From Bolinopsis microptera (lineage: Eukaryota; Ctenophora; Tentaculata; Lobata; Bolinopsidae): 64,000 nt of DNA. Numbering within the stretch: the first letter of the stretch is position 1; every line of letters begins with the position of its first letter. Shown piece by piece: positions 55,412 to 64,000 of the stretch. The stretch spans positions 2,627,902 through 2,691,901 of the forward strand of contig NC_087076.1 in NCBI RefSeq assembly GCF_026151205.1, read 5' to 3'. Position numbers and translations under genes: made by a program. The notes beneath the pieces are model-generated. The model searched no databases, had not been told where the DNA came from, and saw only the letters and a program-made list of their open reading frames with translations.

Positions 55412-58400
55412 TCATTTTGGATGTGTGGACCCTAGGGTAGACTTAATGTCAAAATTTAGATTAGAGCATTCGAAATCTTTGTTTGTCCAATCAAGATCAG
55501 CATGGTTATGCTGGTTGACGAGCAGTGATTGCTTCATCCTAGACTTCAGGCAGGCCACACTTAGACAGTAGTCACGTATACCAAGCTTAGGCACAATTAA
55601 GTTCCAAATACGAGTAGTTCTGCTATTGAAGTTGTCAGGGGGGTCTGCTTGGCTTAGTATAAGGGTGGGTTTCCTACTTGAGCAGGTGAAATTTTCATGG
55701 AGGGAAATCGGAGCACGGAATTTCATGATTTTATAGAGCTCAAGGAAACAATGGTAAGTGTACAGGTTTTGGACGGCAAGTATTCCGTGTTCCTTGAACA
55801 AAGGTTTCGTGTGCTCTTTCAAGAAAAATTTTTTGTTCAGATTTTGGTTGCCAAACGGTCGAGCACGAGCACAGGTCTTAAATTTATCTAGGTATGCCTC
55901 CCTGTCGCCAAACAGTACCCTGAGACAATATTTTTGTGCTTTGAATACAGAACTTATACGAGTTTTGGCTGCCCCACCCCAAACCGTGATACAATAGGAG
56001 AGGTGTGATTCAAATAGAGTGTAATACAACTGGCGGTGTAAGAAATCTGGGAGGGAGCAGCGTAGGCGGCAGAGAGTTGATGTTGCATGGCTGAGAGAAC
56101 GCCTAAGTGATTTTATATGTTCTTCCCAGGTTAGCTTTTCATCGATGACGACTCCCAGAAACTTAGCAGATGCAACTTGTTTTATTGGAAAGTTATCAAT
56201 GGTTAGAGTATATTCAGAATTATTGTCAGTCTGGGAGGACGATGCTGGTTTAAAGTGAATGAAACAGCATTTAGACAAGTTGACATGGAGTTTGTTTGCT
56301 CGCATGTAGGAATATAAACTAGCTAAAAGAGAATTACCACGCATATATGCCTCCTTTTTAGATTTCCCAGTCACAAATATATTGGTGTCATCAGCGAAGG
56401 TGACAAATGATCCCAAACTGGAGCTGTTGGCGATATCATTAATATATAGGAGAAATAAGAGAGGTCCAAGAATCGAACCCTGAGGGACTCCAAACTGTAT
56501 TTTCAAGGCGTCAGATTTCTCACCAACAACTTCAGTATATTGTGATCTATTTGTTAAGTAACTTTTTATAAGATCATTTGCCACCCCACGTATCCCATAG
56601 CCCTGTAATTTGACAAGTAATGTACCATGATCTATTGTATCAAAAGCTTTGCTAAGGTCTATGAATATGCCTAAGACATGATGCTTAAGTTTTAGAGATT
56701 CAGTTATAAGGTTTACTGAGTGATTAACTGCATGTGAAGTAGAGTGTGACTGCCTGAAGCCAAATTGTGTTTTAGATATTATACCCTGTGAGCTAGCAAA
56801 CGAATATATTCTTGAGTAAATGATCTTTTCAAAGATTTTACCAAATATAGAGAGAGTAGAGATTGGGCGGTAGTTTTCTATCTCTTCAGGGTTTCCCTTC
56901 TTAAATACAGGAGTTATTCTACCAGTCTTTAGAACGTCGGGGAACGTGCCATTAGACATTAAGATGTTGATGTATCGACTAAGGATCGGTGTAATTACGT
57001 GAGATGATCTTTTGATTACACTAACAGGAATATCACTTGCTTTTCCATTTTCAAATCCTTTTATTATTTCCGTTATCTCATAAGGTGTACAGTCTTCTAA
57101 CATAATCGATTTTTCATTAGTCTTTCCAAGGAAATCATAGAATGTTTTTATAGGGAGAATTGGTAAACCAGAGGCCTCACTGCTACTAAGTGTTTCATTG
57201 AGCTTAGGGGCAATAGAAACAAAGTAAGAGTTGAATCCATTGGCTATGACTCTACGATTCATGATTCGTTCGTTGTTTATGATAAAGGGAGGCTTAGTTT
57301 GCTTCTTTTTCTTGCCCCTGAGCTCATTGATTATCTGCCACGTTTTTTTGCTGTTTTCTATATTTTTATGGATTTCATTGCAGTAGTACGATCGTTTGGC
57401 GACCTTGATAATACTTTTAAGCATTCTTCGGTAGTCACTGAAGACTTTATAGAGCAGTACATTACCCTCAGGGTTTCTATTTGTTACAGTGCTTGACCAG
57501 TCTCTACAGAGTTCATGTTTTCTTTCAACTGAGACAATGATTCCATCGGTAATCCACGGGTTGAGTTTGGGTGTCCTTTTGGTAACTTTTGGTACATCAA
57601 GCTTACAGTGTTTATCAAGTGTTTCATTGAAGCAGTCCAAGAACTCATTGAAGTTTACCGAGGGAGTCAAGTCATTCACCTTCACCTCGAGTTCATTAAC
57701 AAAATTAGTGAGTTTGGAACTTGAATAATCATAGTAGCGAACATGTTTAAGTTTTTCAGTACTGTTTTCGGTAGGAATTGACGTGAAGGTGAATATAAAG
57801 GCATGGTCACCAATCCTATCATTCAATACACCGGAGAGAAGTACATGATCTATCTCTGATGTGAGGATATTGTCAATACATGAGTTTTTACAGTTAGGAC
57901 GGAAGTGGGTAGCAAGTGATATAGTAGGATACATATTGTTACGAAGTAACGTGTCCTCAAATAGCTGGCTGGAGGTTTGTACATTGAGGAGGTTAGAGTT
58001 AAAATCGCCAAGAATATGGAACTTTTTACCAGCCAACTGCTTAGATATATCCTCAAGAGTTTGACAAAAGGTCTCACTACAGCCACTTGGAGGACGATAA
58101 GCAACCCCATATGTCAGTTTATCACCCGAGCTAAGAGTAATTTCAACAAATAAGCACTCAATATCTTTTGTACAGTGAGATAGATTTTCGATTACTACAG
58201 CATTCAGGCGATCAGAGACATATAAGGATACTCCTGTTCCTTTTTTCTTATCAGGGAATGGTACTTGACAAAATGTTGTATAGGAGGGGATTTGGTATAA
58301 GCCTTGTTGGCTTGGATCGATGTTGGTCTCAGCCAATCCAATGACATCAAAATTACACGGGAGGGTCTTATGTTCTATTAAAAAGCTGTCAAAATTACTA

Positions 58401-58807
58401 GCAAACCCATCTATATTGCAAAACAGAGCGGGCAGATAAGCAGAATTTTTATTTTTCTCAGGAAAAAGTTTGCTGATTGAGTTTGCTAGTTCTTGTTTTG
58501 TGTAACGCTTACAGTCTTCAAGTATTGAAGAGAATTTAGCTATGGTGACATCTTCCTGGTTGTTTGTATCATAGAATTTATCTGAATCATCATATCTTTG
58601 GCTGCTTGGAAATGGGCAATACCTATCTTCTATTGTACTACAGCAATCACTGCACATCCATAGACCGTTTTTGCTTGTAAATTTCGCGGATCTGAAGCAC
58701 TTAGTATGAACAACTTTGCTGCAATTTTCACATTCTAAGAGTGGCTGGCCAATATTAATGTATTTACTACAGGGGTCGCACACATCTTTAATAAGTTTCA
58801 TAATCAT
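55412..58807 (-). CDS. LINE ORF2: PHD finger, endonuclease, reverse transcriptase
   Basis: 1,131 residues from the ATG at 58805-58807. Residues about 8-57 form a Cys/His finger (CDPC, CENC, HTKCF, CSDC) of the PHD type. The endonuclease (about 125-370) shows AETNI, AYRPPSG, GDFNSN and GDHAFIF. The reverse transcriptase (about 640-900) shows ENYRPIST, FIDLSKAFDTIDH, GVPQGSILGPLLF and FADDTNIF. The C-terminus continues with KFLGVVIDEKLTWEEH and SHLSYCITVWGG. All catalytic positions I can check are present. The start lies 6 nt after the ORF1 stop and in the same frame, so stop readthrough, reinitiation or a separate message could each supply it. Confidence 0.92.
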   Translation of the reverse strand: MIMKLIKDVCDPCSKYINIGQPLLECENCSKVVHTKCFRSAKFTSKNGLWMCSDCCSTIEDRYCPFPSSQRYDDSDKFYDTNNQEDVTIAKFSSILEDCKRYTKQELANSISKLFPEKNKNSAYLPALFCNIDGFASNFDSFLIEHKTLPCNFDVIGLAETNIDPSQQGLYQIPSYTTFCQVPFPDKKKGTGVSLYVSDRLNAVVIENLSHCTKDIECLFVEITLSSGDKLTYGVAYRPPSGCSETFCQTLEDISKQLAGKKFHILGDFNSNLLNVQTSSQLFEDTLLRNNMYPTISLATHFRPNCKNSCIDNILTSEIDHVLLSGVLNDRIGDHAFIFTFTSIPTENSTEKLKHVRYYDYSSSKLTNFVNELEVKVNDLTPSVNFNEFLDCFNETLDKHCKLDVPKVTKRTPKLNPWITDGIIVSVERKHELCRDWSSTVTNRNPEGNVLLYKVFSDYRRMLKSIIKVAKRSYYCNEIHKNIENSKKTWQIINELRGKKKKQTKPPFIINNERIMNRRVIANGFNSYFVSIAPKLNETLSSSEASGLPILPIKTFYDFLGKTNEKSIMLEDCTPYEITEIIKGFENGKASDIPVSVIKRSSHVITPILSRYINILMSNGTFPDVLKTGRITPVFKKGNPEEIENYRPISTLSIFGKIFEKIIYSRIYSFASSQGIISKTQFGFRQSHSTSHAVNHSVNLITESLKLKHHVLGIFIDLSKAFDTIDHGTLLVKLQGYGIRGVANDLIKSYLTNRSQYTEVVGEKSDALKIQFGVPQGSILGPLLFLLYINDIANSSSLGSFVTFADDTNIFVTGKSKKEAYMRGNSLLASLYSYMRANKLHVNLSKCCFIHFKPASSSQTDNNSEYTLTIDNFPIKQVASAKFLGVVIDEKLTWEEHIKSLRRSLSHATSTLCRLRCSLPDFLHRQLYYTLFESHLSYCITVWGGAAKTRISSVFKAQKYCLRVLFGDREAYLDKFKTCARARPFGNQNLNKKFFLKEHTKPLFKEHGILAVQNLYTYHCFLELYKIMKFRAPISLHENFTCSSRKPTLILSQADPPDNFNSRTTRIWNLIVPKLGIRDYCLSVACLKSRMKQSLLVNQHNHADLDWTNKDFECSNLNFDIKSTLGSTHPK

Positions 58808-58813
58808 GATAAA

Positions 58814-60895
58814 CTAAGTGGGATAAACTCCCACTGGTCGGGTGGCCTTCCTTTGTCTTACTCTCTCCTGTCTCTCCCTCACATACACCCACTGTTTCAG
58901 ACATCTCACAAATTTAGCAATACCAAGCTCTCCGAGATGGATTTCATCACCATTTCTCGTGAGTTTCATAGCAAGCAACCCTTTACCGTCTAAAAAGTGG
59001 CCAACACCAAGGTGCCATACAGTCTGGTTAAAGCTAGAGTACAACATTTCATCAACCAAGCTGTTGAATGCCATAATGTTTTTATTCATCTTAGGGAGTC
59101 TAGACGGTAAAACTGCTGTGACAAACAACTTCGCCTTAGGGCACAGTTTCTGGATCTGCTGGATTTTCAGGTGGAGAATGTCTACCAGCTGGTGTATATC
59201 ACCAGGTGACTGCACATTTTCAACTCGTAGATCGTTGGTCCCACAAACTAAGATGACGTTGCTATAACCAATGCAGAGCTTAGGGTCTATTGCACTGACC
59301 TTGTTGGCTTTAACACGTTCACCTGGGAAGGACTGTCCAAGGGTTCCAGTACCGACACCGAACTTGATGGGCTTGGTGTTAGAGTCGCCCATGATGATGC
59401 AGCTCCGGCTAAACTGTTTGCTCACAGTTCTCAGTGTGATGGAGAACCTTCCTGTCTGCACAGAAGACTGAGTTTCAGCAGGACCTGTTTCATCAATACC
59501 GTGACGATACCAGGCTTGTGACGATCGTGTCATCACATACACTGAGTTAGATTCTGGACTCACACTATGAACATACTCAGTTGAGGCTTCGTTTCCGGTC
59601 TCATAGATGCACTTAAAGCACACCTTCCTGACGTCGCCTATGCTGATAGTAGCAATTTCTGAGTTAGCAATAATCTCAGACTCATCGTCAGAGTGAAAAG
59701 GGAGCTTGCTACTAGTGGTGGTATCAACTGAGGGAGGGTAGTAGTTTATTAGGCTGGAGTTGGGCTTATGGGTCAGTCTGCACTTTGATGTAACTGCGTC
59801 TATGGCTGAGGCAAGGGGTGCTGGGATTGTGGGGGATATGGGTGGGTCTGAATCACCAGTATAAGAGTAGTCTTCCCCAAACTTGAGGACCTGTCTTCCA
59901 TTCTTCGGGATGAACTTATTACTAGCTTGGCTCTCCAGGAGAAACTCTGTAACTTCTTTGAGGATCTCAGCACTTAGCACATCGACCAGGTAATCACACA
60001 CTGGAGGTTCTGTGCATTTAGGGAGGGGGATTTCTGTAGCAGGTGGTGCTTCAGATGGACTTCTGGACTGCTGAAATTCATGAATCTCTTGACTCAGCTT
60101 CTTCAGTCTTGTCTCCAGGGATACAATCTCCACAGTAGGCATACTGTTACCAACAGCATTAGAAATAGCATCTGATATAGCCTGTATGTTCTGGCTGTAG
60201 TCTACAGAGCTCTTTAGGTTGTTGTCCATCTTGGCTGACATGCTGGAGCCTGGTCTGGGGAATGATGTATCGAAACACCATGGACATAGCCATTCTGAGA
60301 GAATCATATTCAGAGAAGCTTCAAGAGGTGTATCGTGCTGAATGTTGTTAGCACCCTTGAGATTGCAACAGGAAGCATGCCAGTGCTGAAAACATCTGGT
60401 ACACTTGAACTTCCATTCCTTACCATCTGATGTTGATCGGCAAGGACAATCACTCTTTGAAGCCCGTTGTTTTACTGTAGGTTTATCCTGGATTTCAAGT
60501 TCTTCAGCAGACTCTTCAGCACGGGAGAATGGAGGAAAGGACTTGTACAGAGGGCTCATTGGACTGCTGGGGCTCTCTCTGAGGTTCGATGATTCTAAAG
60601 CTGATATCAGGTTTGGGCTGATCTTTTCAATAACCAGATTACCTGGAGGTTTAAGAACAGATGTCTCTGGTTGTTCTTGGGGTGACTTTGATGGGCGTTT
60701 ACCCAGCACAGCTTTCTGGGCCATTGCACTAGGGCTGTTCCTGCGCAGGGCTTTGTTGTCTGCTAGAGGTTTCTTCTTTTGGGAGGAAGCTCCTCTGCCG
60801 GATGGTGACATGCTAGCTCTGGATCCTGGGTTGGTAGGAGGAGGAGTGTGTCTAGGGGAACGCCTTTGGGTACTAGCACTTGAGGTAGTAGCCAT
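58814..60895 (-). CDS. LINE ORF1: PHD finger plus SGNH-type esterase
   Basis: 693 residues. The first 145 are low-complexity, rich in Ser, Pro and Lys. Residues about 147-215 form a PHD-type finger (CPC, CTRCFQHWHASC, CPWC). A predicted helix with ETRLKKLSQEIHEFQ follows at about 255-275. The C-terminal domain (about 500-670) has the SGNH hydrolase blocks: MGDSN with the nucleophile Ser, VCGTNDLR with Asn, and NGDEIHLGELG with the Asp-x-x-His pair. Combinations of PHD and esterase domains in ORF1 are known from CR1-like elements. The esterase looks catalytically intact; its substrate in retrotransposition is not known. Confidence 0.88.
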   Translation of the reverse strand: MATTSSASTQRRSPRHTPPPTNPGSRASMSPSGRGASSQKKKPLADNKALRRNSPSAMAQKAVLGKRPSKSPQEQPETSVLKPPGNLVIEKISPNLISALESSNLRESPSSPMSPLYKSFPPFSRAEESAEELEIQDKPTVKQRASKSDCPCRSTSDGKEWKFKCTRCFQHWHASCCNLKGANNIQHDTPLEASLNMILSEWLCPWCFDTSFPRPGSSMSAKMDNNLKSSVDYSQNIQAISDAISNAVGNSMPTVEIVSLETRLKKLSQEIHEFQQSRSPSEAPPATEIPLPKCTEPPVCDYLVDVLSAEILKEVTEFLLESQASNKFIPKNGRQVLKFGEDYSYTGDSDPPISPTIPAPLASAIDAVTSKCRLTHKPNSSLINYYPPSVDTTTSSKLPFHSDDESEIIANSEIATISIGDVRKVCFKCIYETGNEASTEYVHSVSPESNSVYVMTRSSQAWYRHGIDETGPAETQSSVQTGRFSITLRTVSKQFSRSCIIMGDSNTKPIKFGVGTGTLGQSFPGERVKANKVSAIDPKLCIGYSNVILVCGTNDLRVENVQSPGDIHQLVDILHLKIQQIQKLCPKAKLFVTAVLPSRLPKMNKNIMAFNSLVDEMLYSSFNQTVWHLGVGHFLDGKGLLAMKLTRNGDEIHLGELGIAKFVRCLKQWVYVRERQERVRQRKATRPVGVYPT

Positions 60896-61410
60896 GATGA
60901 TATGATATCAGAGATATGTCCGGAGTCCAGGGGGCCAGCTTGGACAGACCCCTGCACCTGAAAGGAGAAGAGCATCAGCCGGTTCATTGTGAGTGATATG
61001 AGGTGGGTTAAGTGGGAATATGATTGAATAGAATTTTTTCAAGAACTTTCAAAAGAGTGATTGAAGTATTCAAAAATATGTGATTGAATACGCCCAATGG
61101 GCGCTGGTCTGTACCGAAATATAAAAAACATACAATATAAAATTATAGAGAAACATAGAGAATAAAATTCTAGCAAGCCTCCGAAAACTATTTAGCATTG
61201 TGTGTCGACGTAACTAGAAAATAGCATAAAAATATGAGTTGCAGTTCAGGTTCTGTTACTTTAACATTTACCAGTCTCAGCACTGAAAAAAACACACTAA
61301 ATAAGCTTTCAACGCGGTTCATTTATTAATTGTAAAAAGTGGTAAATCTACACACGGCAACTCCAGTCAGCACCAAATAACACTCAACATACATCATACA
61401 TTAACTCTTA

Positions 61411-62262
61411 TCAGGAGCTTTGGGACGTTTGAGATGATAAGGTTTTATCAGCCGTGCAGATCTTTCTGTCGCGTATGAAATAATGTTTATTTGAGTCTTT
61501 CTGGATCATCTGTTTCATCTCCTTAACAAGTTTACTATGCGCACGCTGTTCCTCTTTGGTTCTGTCCGGTCCCAAATAAACATGTTTGAAAGAGTCACTG
61601 TCTCTGAGGTTTCGTGCACGCATCAAAATCAAGTCTACCTCACTGGCACAACCAAATTCGACCTTGATAGGCCTATTCTTACCCGGTTCCTTCCTTCCGA
61701 TTCTGTAGACCTCACCAGTGCGGAGCACGGGGAAAGCGTCAGTTCCGTAAAGTATGTCCTTGACAACTTTGTTGAGCTCAAAATCGGCTTCTTTATCACT
61801 TTCATGGCAACCGTAGATCATCAAGTACTTCGATCGTTTCTTCTCTTCATTTACAGTCCTGACGGCTTGTTTGATAGAGTTTTCTGTTAAAGGTTTCCCG
61901 CTAGGACGCTGAGCAGTGTTTTTCTTGACAACATCCGTCCAACTTTTCATTTCTGATTTAACTGTCTCCTGAACTGAATTCATCTGTCCTTGTTGAGTTT
62001 CAATAATTAGTTTCTGATCCGCTATTTTCTCCGATTTCATGACATCAATTTTCCCAGCAGCACTTTTACAAAGTTCAATATTCTTCTCCGCCAATTTCAT
62101 TAAGCTGCCGATGATTTTGACGAGTGGATTTTTGTTAAGTTTCATTAAAGCGGTCTCAGTAAAGTCAGATCTACATGAAACATTGGCAACCTTGAATATT
62201 TTCTGAATTTCTGATGTCATCTCATGGTCCATCGCGTTGAGCCGGTCCACTGAAAAATCCAT
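61411..62262 (-). CDS. LINE ORF0: coiled coil plus L1-ORF1p-like nucleic-acid-binding domain
   Basis: 283 residues from the ATG at 62260-62262. Residues 60-125 are a charged helix, likely a coiled coil. From about 155 an RRM-like alpha/beta domain begins (KYLMIYGCHES, VYRIGRKEPGKNRPIKVEF), followed by LGPDRTKEEQRAHSKLVKEM and HYFIRDRKI. That order matches the RRM and C-terminal domain of L1 ORF1p-type proteins. It lies 515 bp upstream of the PHD-esterase ORF on the same strand, inside what looks like one element. It could also belong to a second, nested element. Confidence 0.75.
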   Translation of the reverse strand: MDFSVDRLNAMDHEMTSEIQKIFKVANVSCRSDFTETALMKLNKNPLVKIIGSLMKLAEKNIELCKSAAGKIDVMKSEKIADQKLIIETQQGQMNSVQETVKSEMKSWTDVVKKNTAQRPSGKPLTENSIKQAVRTVNEEKKRSKYLMIYGCHESDKEADFELNKVVKDILYGTDAFPVLRTGEVYRIGRKEPGKNRPIKVEFGCASEVDLILMRARNLRDSDSFKHVYLGPDRTKEEQRAHSKLVKEMKQMIQKDSNKHYFIRDRKICTADKTLSSQTSQSS

Positions 62263-62349
62263 GCTACACAGTCGGCGCTGTTGAAAGTCGACGTGGCGAG
62301 TAACACTTTCACTGATAACGATCACTGATAAGCGAGCTAAAAAACAGTG

Positions 62350-62484
62350 CAAATACAAATTGGTTTACTGCGAACTGAATACAAATTGGTTTACTGCGAA
62401 CTGAATACAAATTGGTTTACTGCGAACTGAATTGGTTTACTGCGAACTGAATTGGTTTACTGCGAACTGAATTGGTTTACTGCG
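62350..62484 (-). repeat. Tandem 20-26 bp repeats at the LINE 5' end
   Basis: Six copies of ATTGGTTTACTGCGA (plus-strand text) are spaced by ACTGAATACAA or ACTGA, giving units of 26, 26, 23, 20 and 20 bp. They directly precede ORF0 on the minus strand. The position is that of a 5' UTR promoter array, as with L1 monomers, but promoter activity is inference. Confidence 0.85.
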
Positions 62485-62678
62485 ATGTAAATCATTCAAA
62501 GGTCAGACACACTAACAACAACAGGACAAACTGGGTTTGGATGGGGTGATTTGGTTTGAAATTGTTAAGTGTGTAGGTAAAATTGTTTGAGCAGAATTTT
62601 CAGAGTAAAAATAAATAAATTCAGGGCAAAAAATTTGTTGAGACAGGTATTCAGAGAATGCCTATCTTGGAATACTTC

Positions 62679-62892
62679 AACACTACTATATAATTTTTTG
62701 GACTAGCAATGGTTTTTTATTAGGTGTAGTGACTAGTGGTATGTGAACACATGACGAACCGAACTGACAACTCAACTCATTTTCTAGGAGCAGTGATCCA
62801 TCCTCCTTGAGCCCCCCATCGTCCAAACAAGGTCTCTAGTTCATTGTTAACATAGCCATTGCTAGTCCTCAAATTATTTGTTATATAGTAGT
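62679..62892. mobile_element. Short inverted-repeat element at the LINE/RTE junction
   Basis: CAACACTACTATATAA then GGACTAGCAATGG at the left is repeated in inverse at the right (CCATTGCTAGTCC then TTATATAGTAGTGTTG), making arms of about 38 bp with small differences. The interior is unrelated. It lies between the LINE 5' region and the resumed RTE frame. Confidence 0.75.
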
Positions 62893-63624
62893 GTTGATAC
62901 CATTGAAGGGGCAAAACTACTCCTGGACAGGCTTGAGAAAGCAGCACTGAGTGTTGGGCTAGCCATGAACGGCTCTAAAACTAAGTTCATGACTCTGAAC
63001 ATGACAGAGGAGGCGAGTAATCTTAATAGCTGTTCTGGAAACCAGCTGGAAAAGGTGACAGACTTTGTTTACCTTGGAGCTTGGATAGCAACAACAGAGA
63101 GGGACCTGCGGGTCAGAAAAGCTAAGGCTTGGGCAGCCTGCCACAAGCTAAAGAAGATGTGGAAGTCTGACCTTAGAAGAGGACTAAAGATCCGTCTATT
63201 TGTTGCTACTGTGGAGTCAATACTTCTTTATGGTTCTGAAACGTGGACGTTGACAGAGCAATTGAAGAAACGCATTGATGGCTGCTACACTAGAATGCTA
63301 AGGATGGCACTTAATGTGGATTGGAAGCAGCGAAAAACCAACAAAGAAGTCTATGGCAACCTACCGAGAGCAACCATGAAGATCCAAGAGCGCAGGAAGC
63401 GACTAGCAGGCCATATCCACCGGCACCCAGAACTAGTCGCAAACCGCTTGCTACTCTGGGAACCAACTCATGGGGTGCGGAGTAGGGGGAGACCAGCCAT
63501 GACCTATGTTGATAGCCTACGATCTGACACGGGTCTCAACGACACTGGAGAAATGGGCGGACTTATGGCGGATAGAGTTTTATGGAGACAGCGCATCAAT
63601 ACTCGGACGCTGAAGCTGCCTTAA
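62878..63624 (+). pseudogene. RTE-type reverse transcriptase, right half of the split element
   Basis: The frame continues from the catalytic block with DTIEGAKLLLDRLEKAALSV, GLAMNGSKTKFM, FVYLGAWI, LLYGSETWTL and RRKRLAGHIHRHPE, the thumb and C-terminal region of RTE-like elements. It ends at the stop TAA at 63622-63624. It completes the fragment at 54118-54745. No start codon of its own is meaningful, because it is the 3' part of an interrupted ORF. Confidence 0.88.
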
Positions 63625-63709
63625 GTCAAGTAAGTCAAGTAATAAACTATGATGATTATATATGAATTTTACTTGATAGTGCTTATCATAAAGTTAAATG
63701 TTTTTACAG

Positions 63710-63780
63710 GCTCTAATGATGCATTTTTACGAAGATTTCAAGCCTTACGTTGTGTGTTTCCCTTCGTGTCCAGAAGCATT
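63710..63780 (+). CDS. Possible internal exon of an unidentified gene
   Basis: The acceptor TTTTTACAG ends at 63709 and a GTAAGT donor starts at 63781. The 71 bp between are open as ALMMHFYEDFKPYVVCFPSC followed by PEAL. I do not recognise the protein, and no partner exon was found in the remaining 220 bases. It could be a chance pair of splice-like sites. Confidence 0.25.
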
Positions 63781-63880
63781 GTAAGTAAAGATTGTTATAA
63801 TTCGTTCTGGGAATTATATCCCCGAAAAGTAGTTAAAACTGTTAAGTGGTAACCAATAATTAACCGCAAAGGTTGCCAGC

Positions 63881-63978
63881 GTATTTATATCGTATTTATA
63901 TCGCGTATTTATATCGCCCATAGCACTCAACAGCCAAGGTATTATTGTATTGCTAGTGTAACCCGGCCTTCGGCCGGG
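63881..63978. repeat. Short tandem repeat and GC-rich palindrome
   Basis: GTATTTATATCG-type units repeat three times at 63881-63916. CCCGGCC TTC GGCCGGG at 63962-63978 is a perfect 7-bp stem with a three-base loop in AT-rich surroundings, perhaps the end of another small element cut by the window. Confidence 0.6.
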
Positions 63979-64000
63979 ATTTCACTGCTGCAGTTAAAAA

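Larger units (their letters stand above)
54742..62500 (-). mobile_element. Three-ORF CR1-group LINE, apparently full length
   Basis: On the minus strand the order is tandem repeats (62350-62484), ORF0 (61411-62262), ORF1 (58814-60895), ORF2 (55412-58807) and a 3' UTR. The UTR contains AATAAAG near 55245 and ends in two copies of a 17-19 bp unit (GATTTATTAGTTTCATT) at about 54745-54780, in the style of CR1/L2 tails. All three ORFs are uninterrupted. The element splits an RTE-type reverse transcriptase, which gives the 3' insertion point near 54742. The 5' boundary is not exact because a separate inverted-repeat element follows at 62679. Confidence 0.82.

Noticed and set aside
57299-58110. Plus and minus frames overlapping the LINE ORF2
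   Set aside because: They lie opposite or out of frame with a clear endonuclease and reverse transcriptase and have no independent features.
60405-60905. 166-codon plus-strand frame antisense to LINE ORF1
   Set aside because: Shadow of the Ser/Pro-rich coding strand; no domain.

Overview
The window is intron-rich, AT-rich animal nuclear DNA. Short GT-AG introns split typical metazoan genes, and the spaces between and inside genes are packed with non-LTR retrotransposons and small inverted-repeat elements. The low GC, the gene set and the CR1/L2/RTE-type LINE load suggest an invertebrate metazoan, possibly a cnidarian, but nothing seen here fixes the lineage. All exon models were built by eye from splice signals, phase and recalled family sequence.

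Left part (1-20.1 kb). Three genes lie in tandem on the minus strand: MOCS1 (molybdenum cofactor, 3' end beyond the window), a SIRT7-like sirtuin whose catalytic His is replaced by Phe, and a complete 23-exon Golgi alpha-mannosidase II. Between the sirtuin and the mannosidase sits a long LINE (about 6.2-11.0 kb, plus strand). Its ORF1 and ORF2 are joined through a canonical -1 slippery heptamer. A head-to-tail pair of Helitron-like repeats follows. The sirtuin carries a 0.73 kb near-perfect palindrome with TTAA target duplication in one intron.

Middle (20.1-42.5 kb). A repeat-rich interval holds a tRNA-derived SINE, LINE fragments and elements ending in G-tracts. Two complete plus-strand genes follow: a secreted/lysosomal phospholipase A2 group XV-like enzyme (10 exons) and mitochondrial ribosome recycling factor (5 exons). 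About 9.7 kb without a host gene comes next, containing a recent 1.24 kb tandem duplication.

Right part (42.5-64 kb). An ANKRD42 orthologue (10 exons, minus) has a CR1 LINE in one intron and a hAT-type MITE beside a splice site. It is divergent from a large uninterrupted ORF of 1,179 codons that appears to fuse an ARM/HEAT-like helical domain to an XK-related membrane domain. Finally, an RTE-type reverse transcriptase ORF is broken twice: by a 149 bp MITE with perfect inverted repeats, and by a 7-8 kb LINE. That LINE has three ORFs: an RRM-like nucleic-acid-binding protein, a PHD plus SGNH-esterase protein, and a PHD plus endonuclease plus reverse transcriptase protein. The last two are in the same frame, separated by one TAG codon, and tandem repeats lie at its 5' end.

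The host genes do not form a pathway; they are separate housekeeping or membrane functions. The strongest candidates for new biology are the LINE with the A AAA AAC frameshift site, the three-ORF LINE, the ARM-XKR fusion and the His-less sirtuin.
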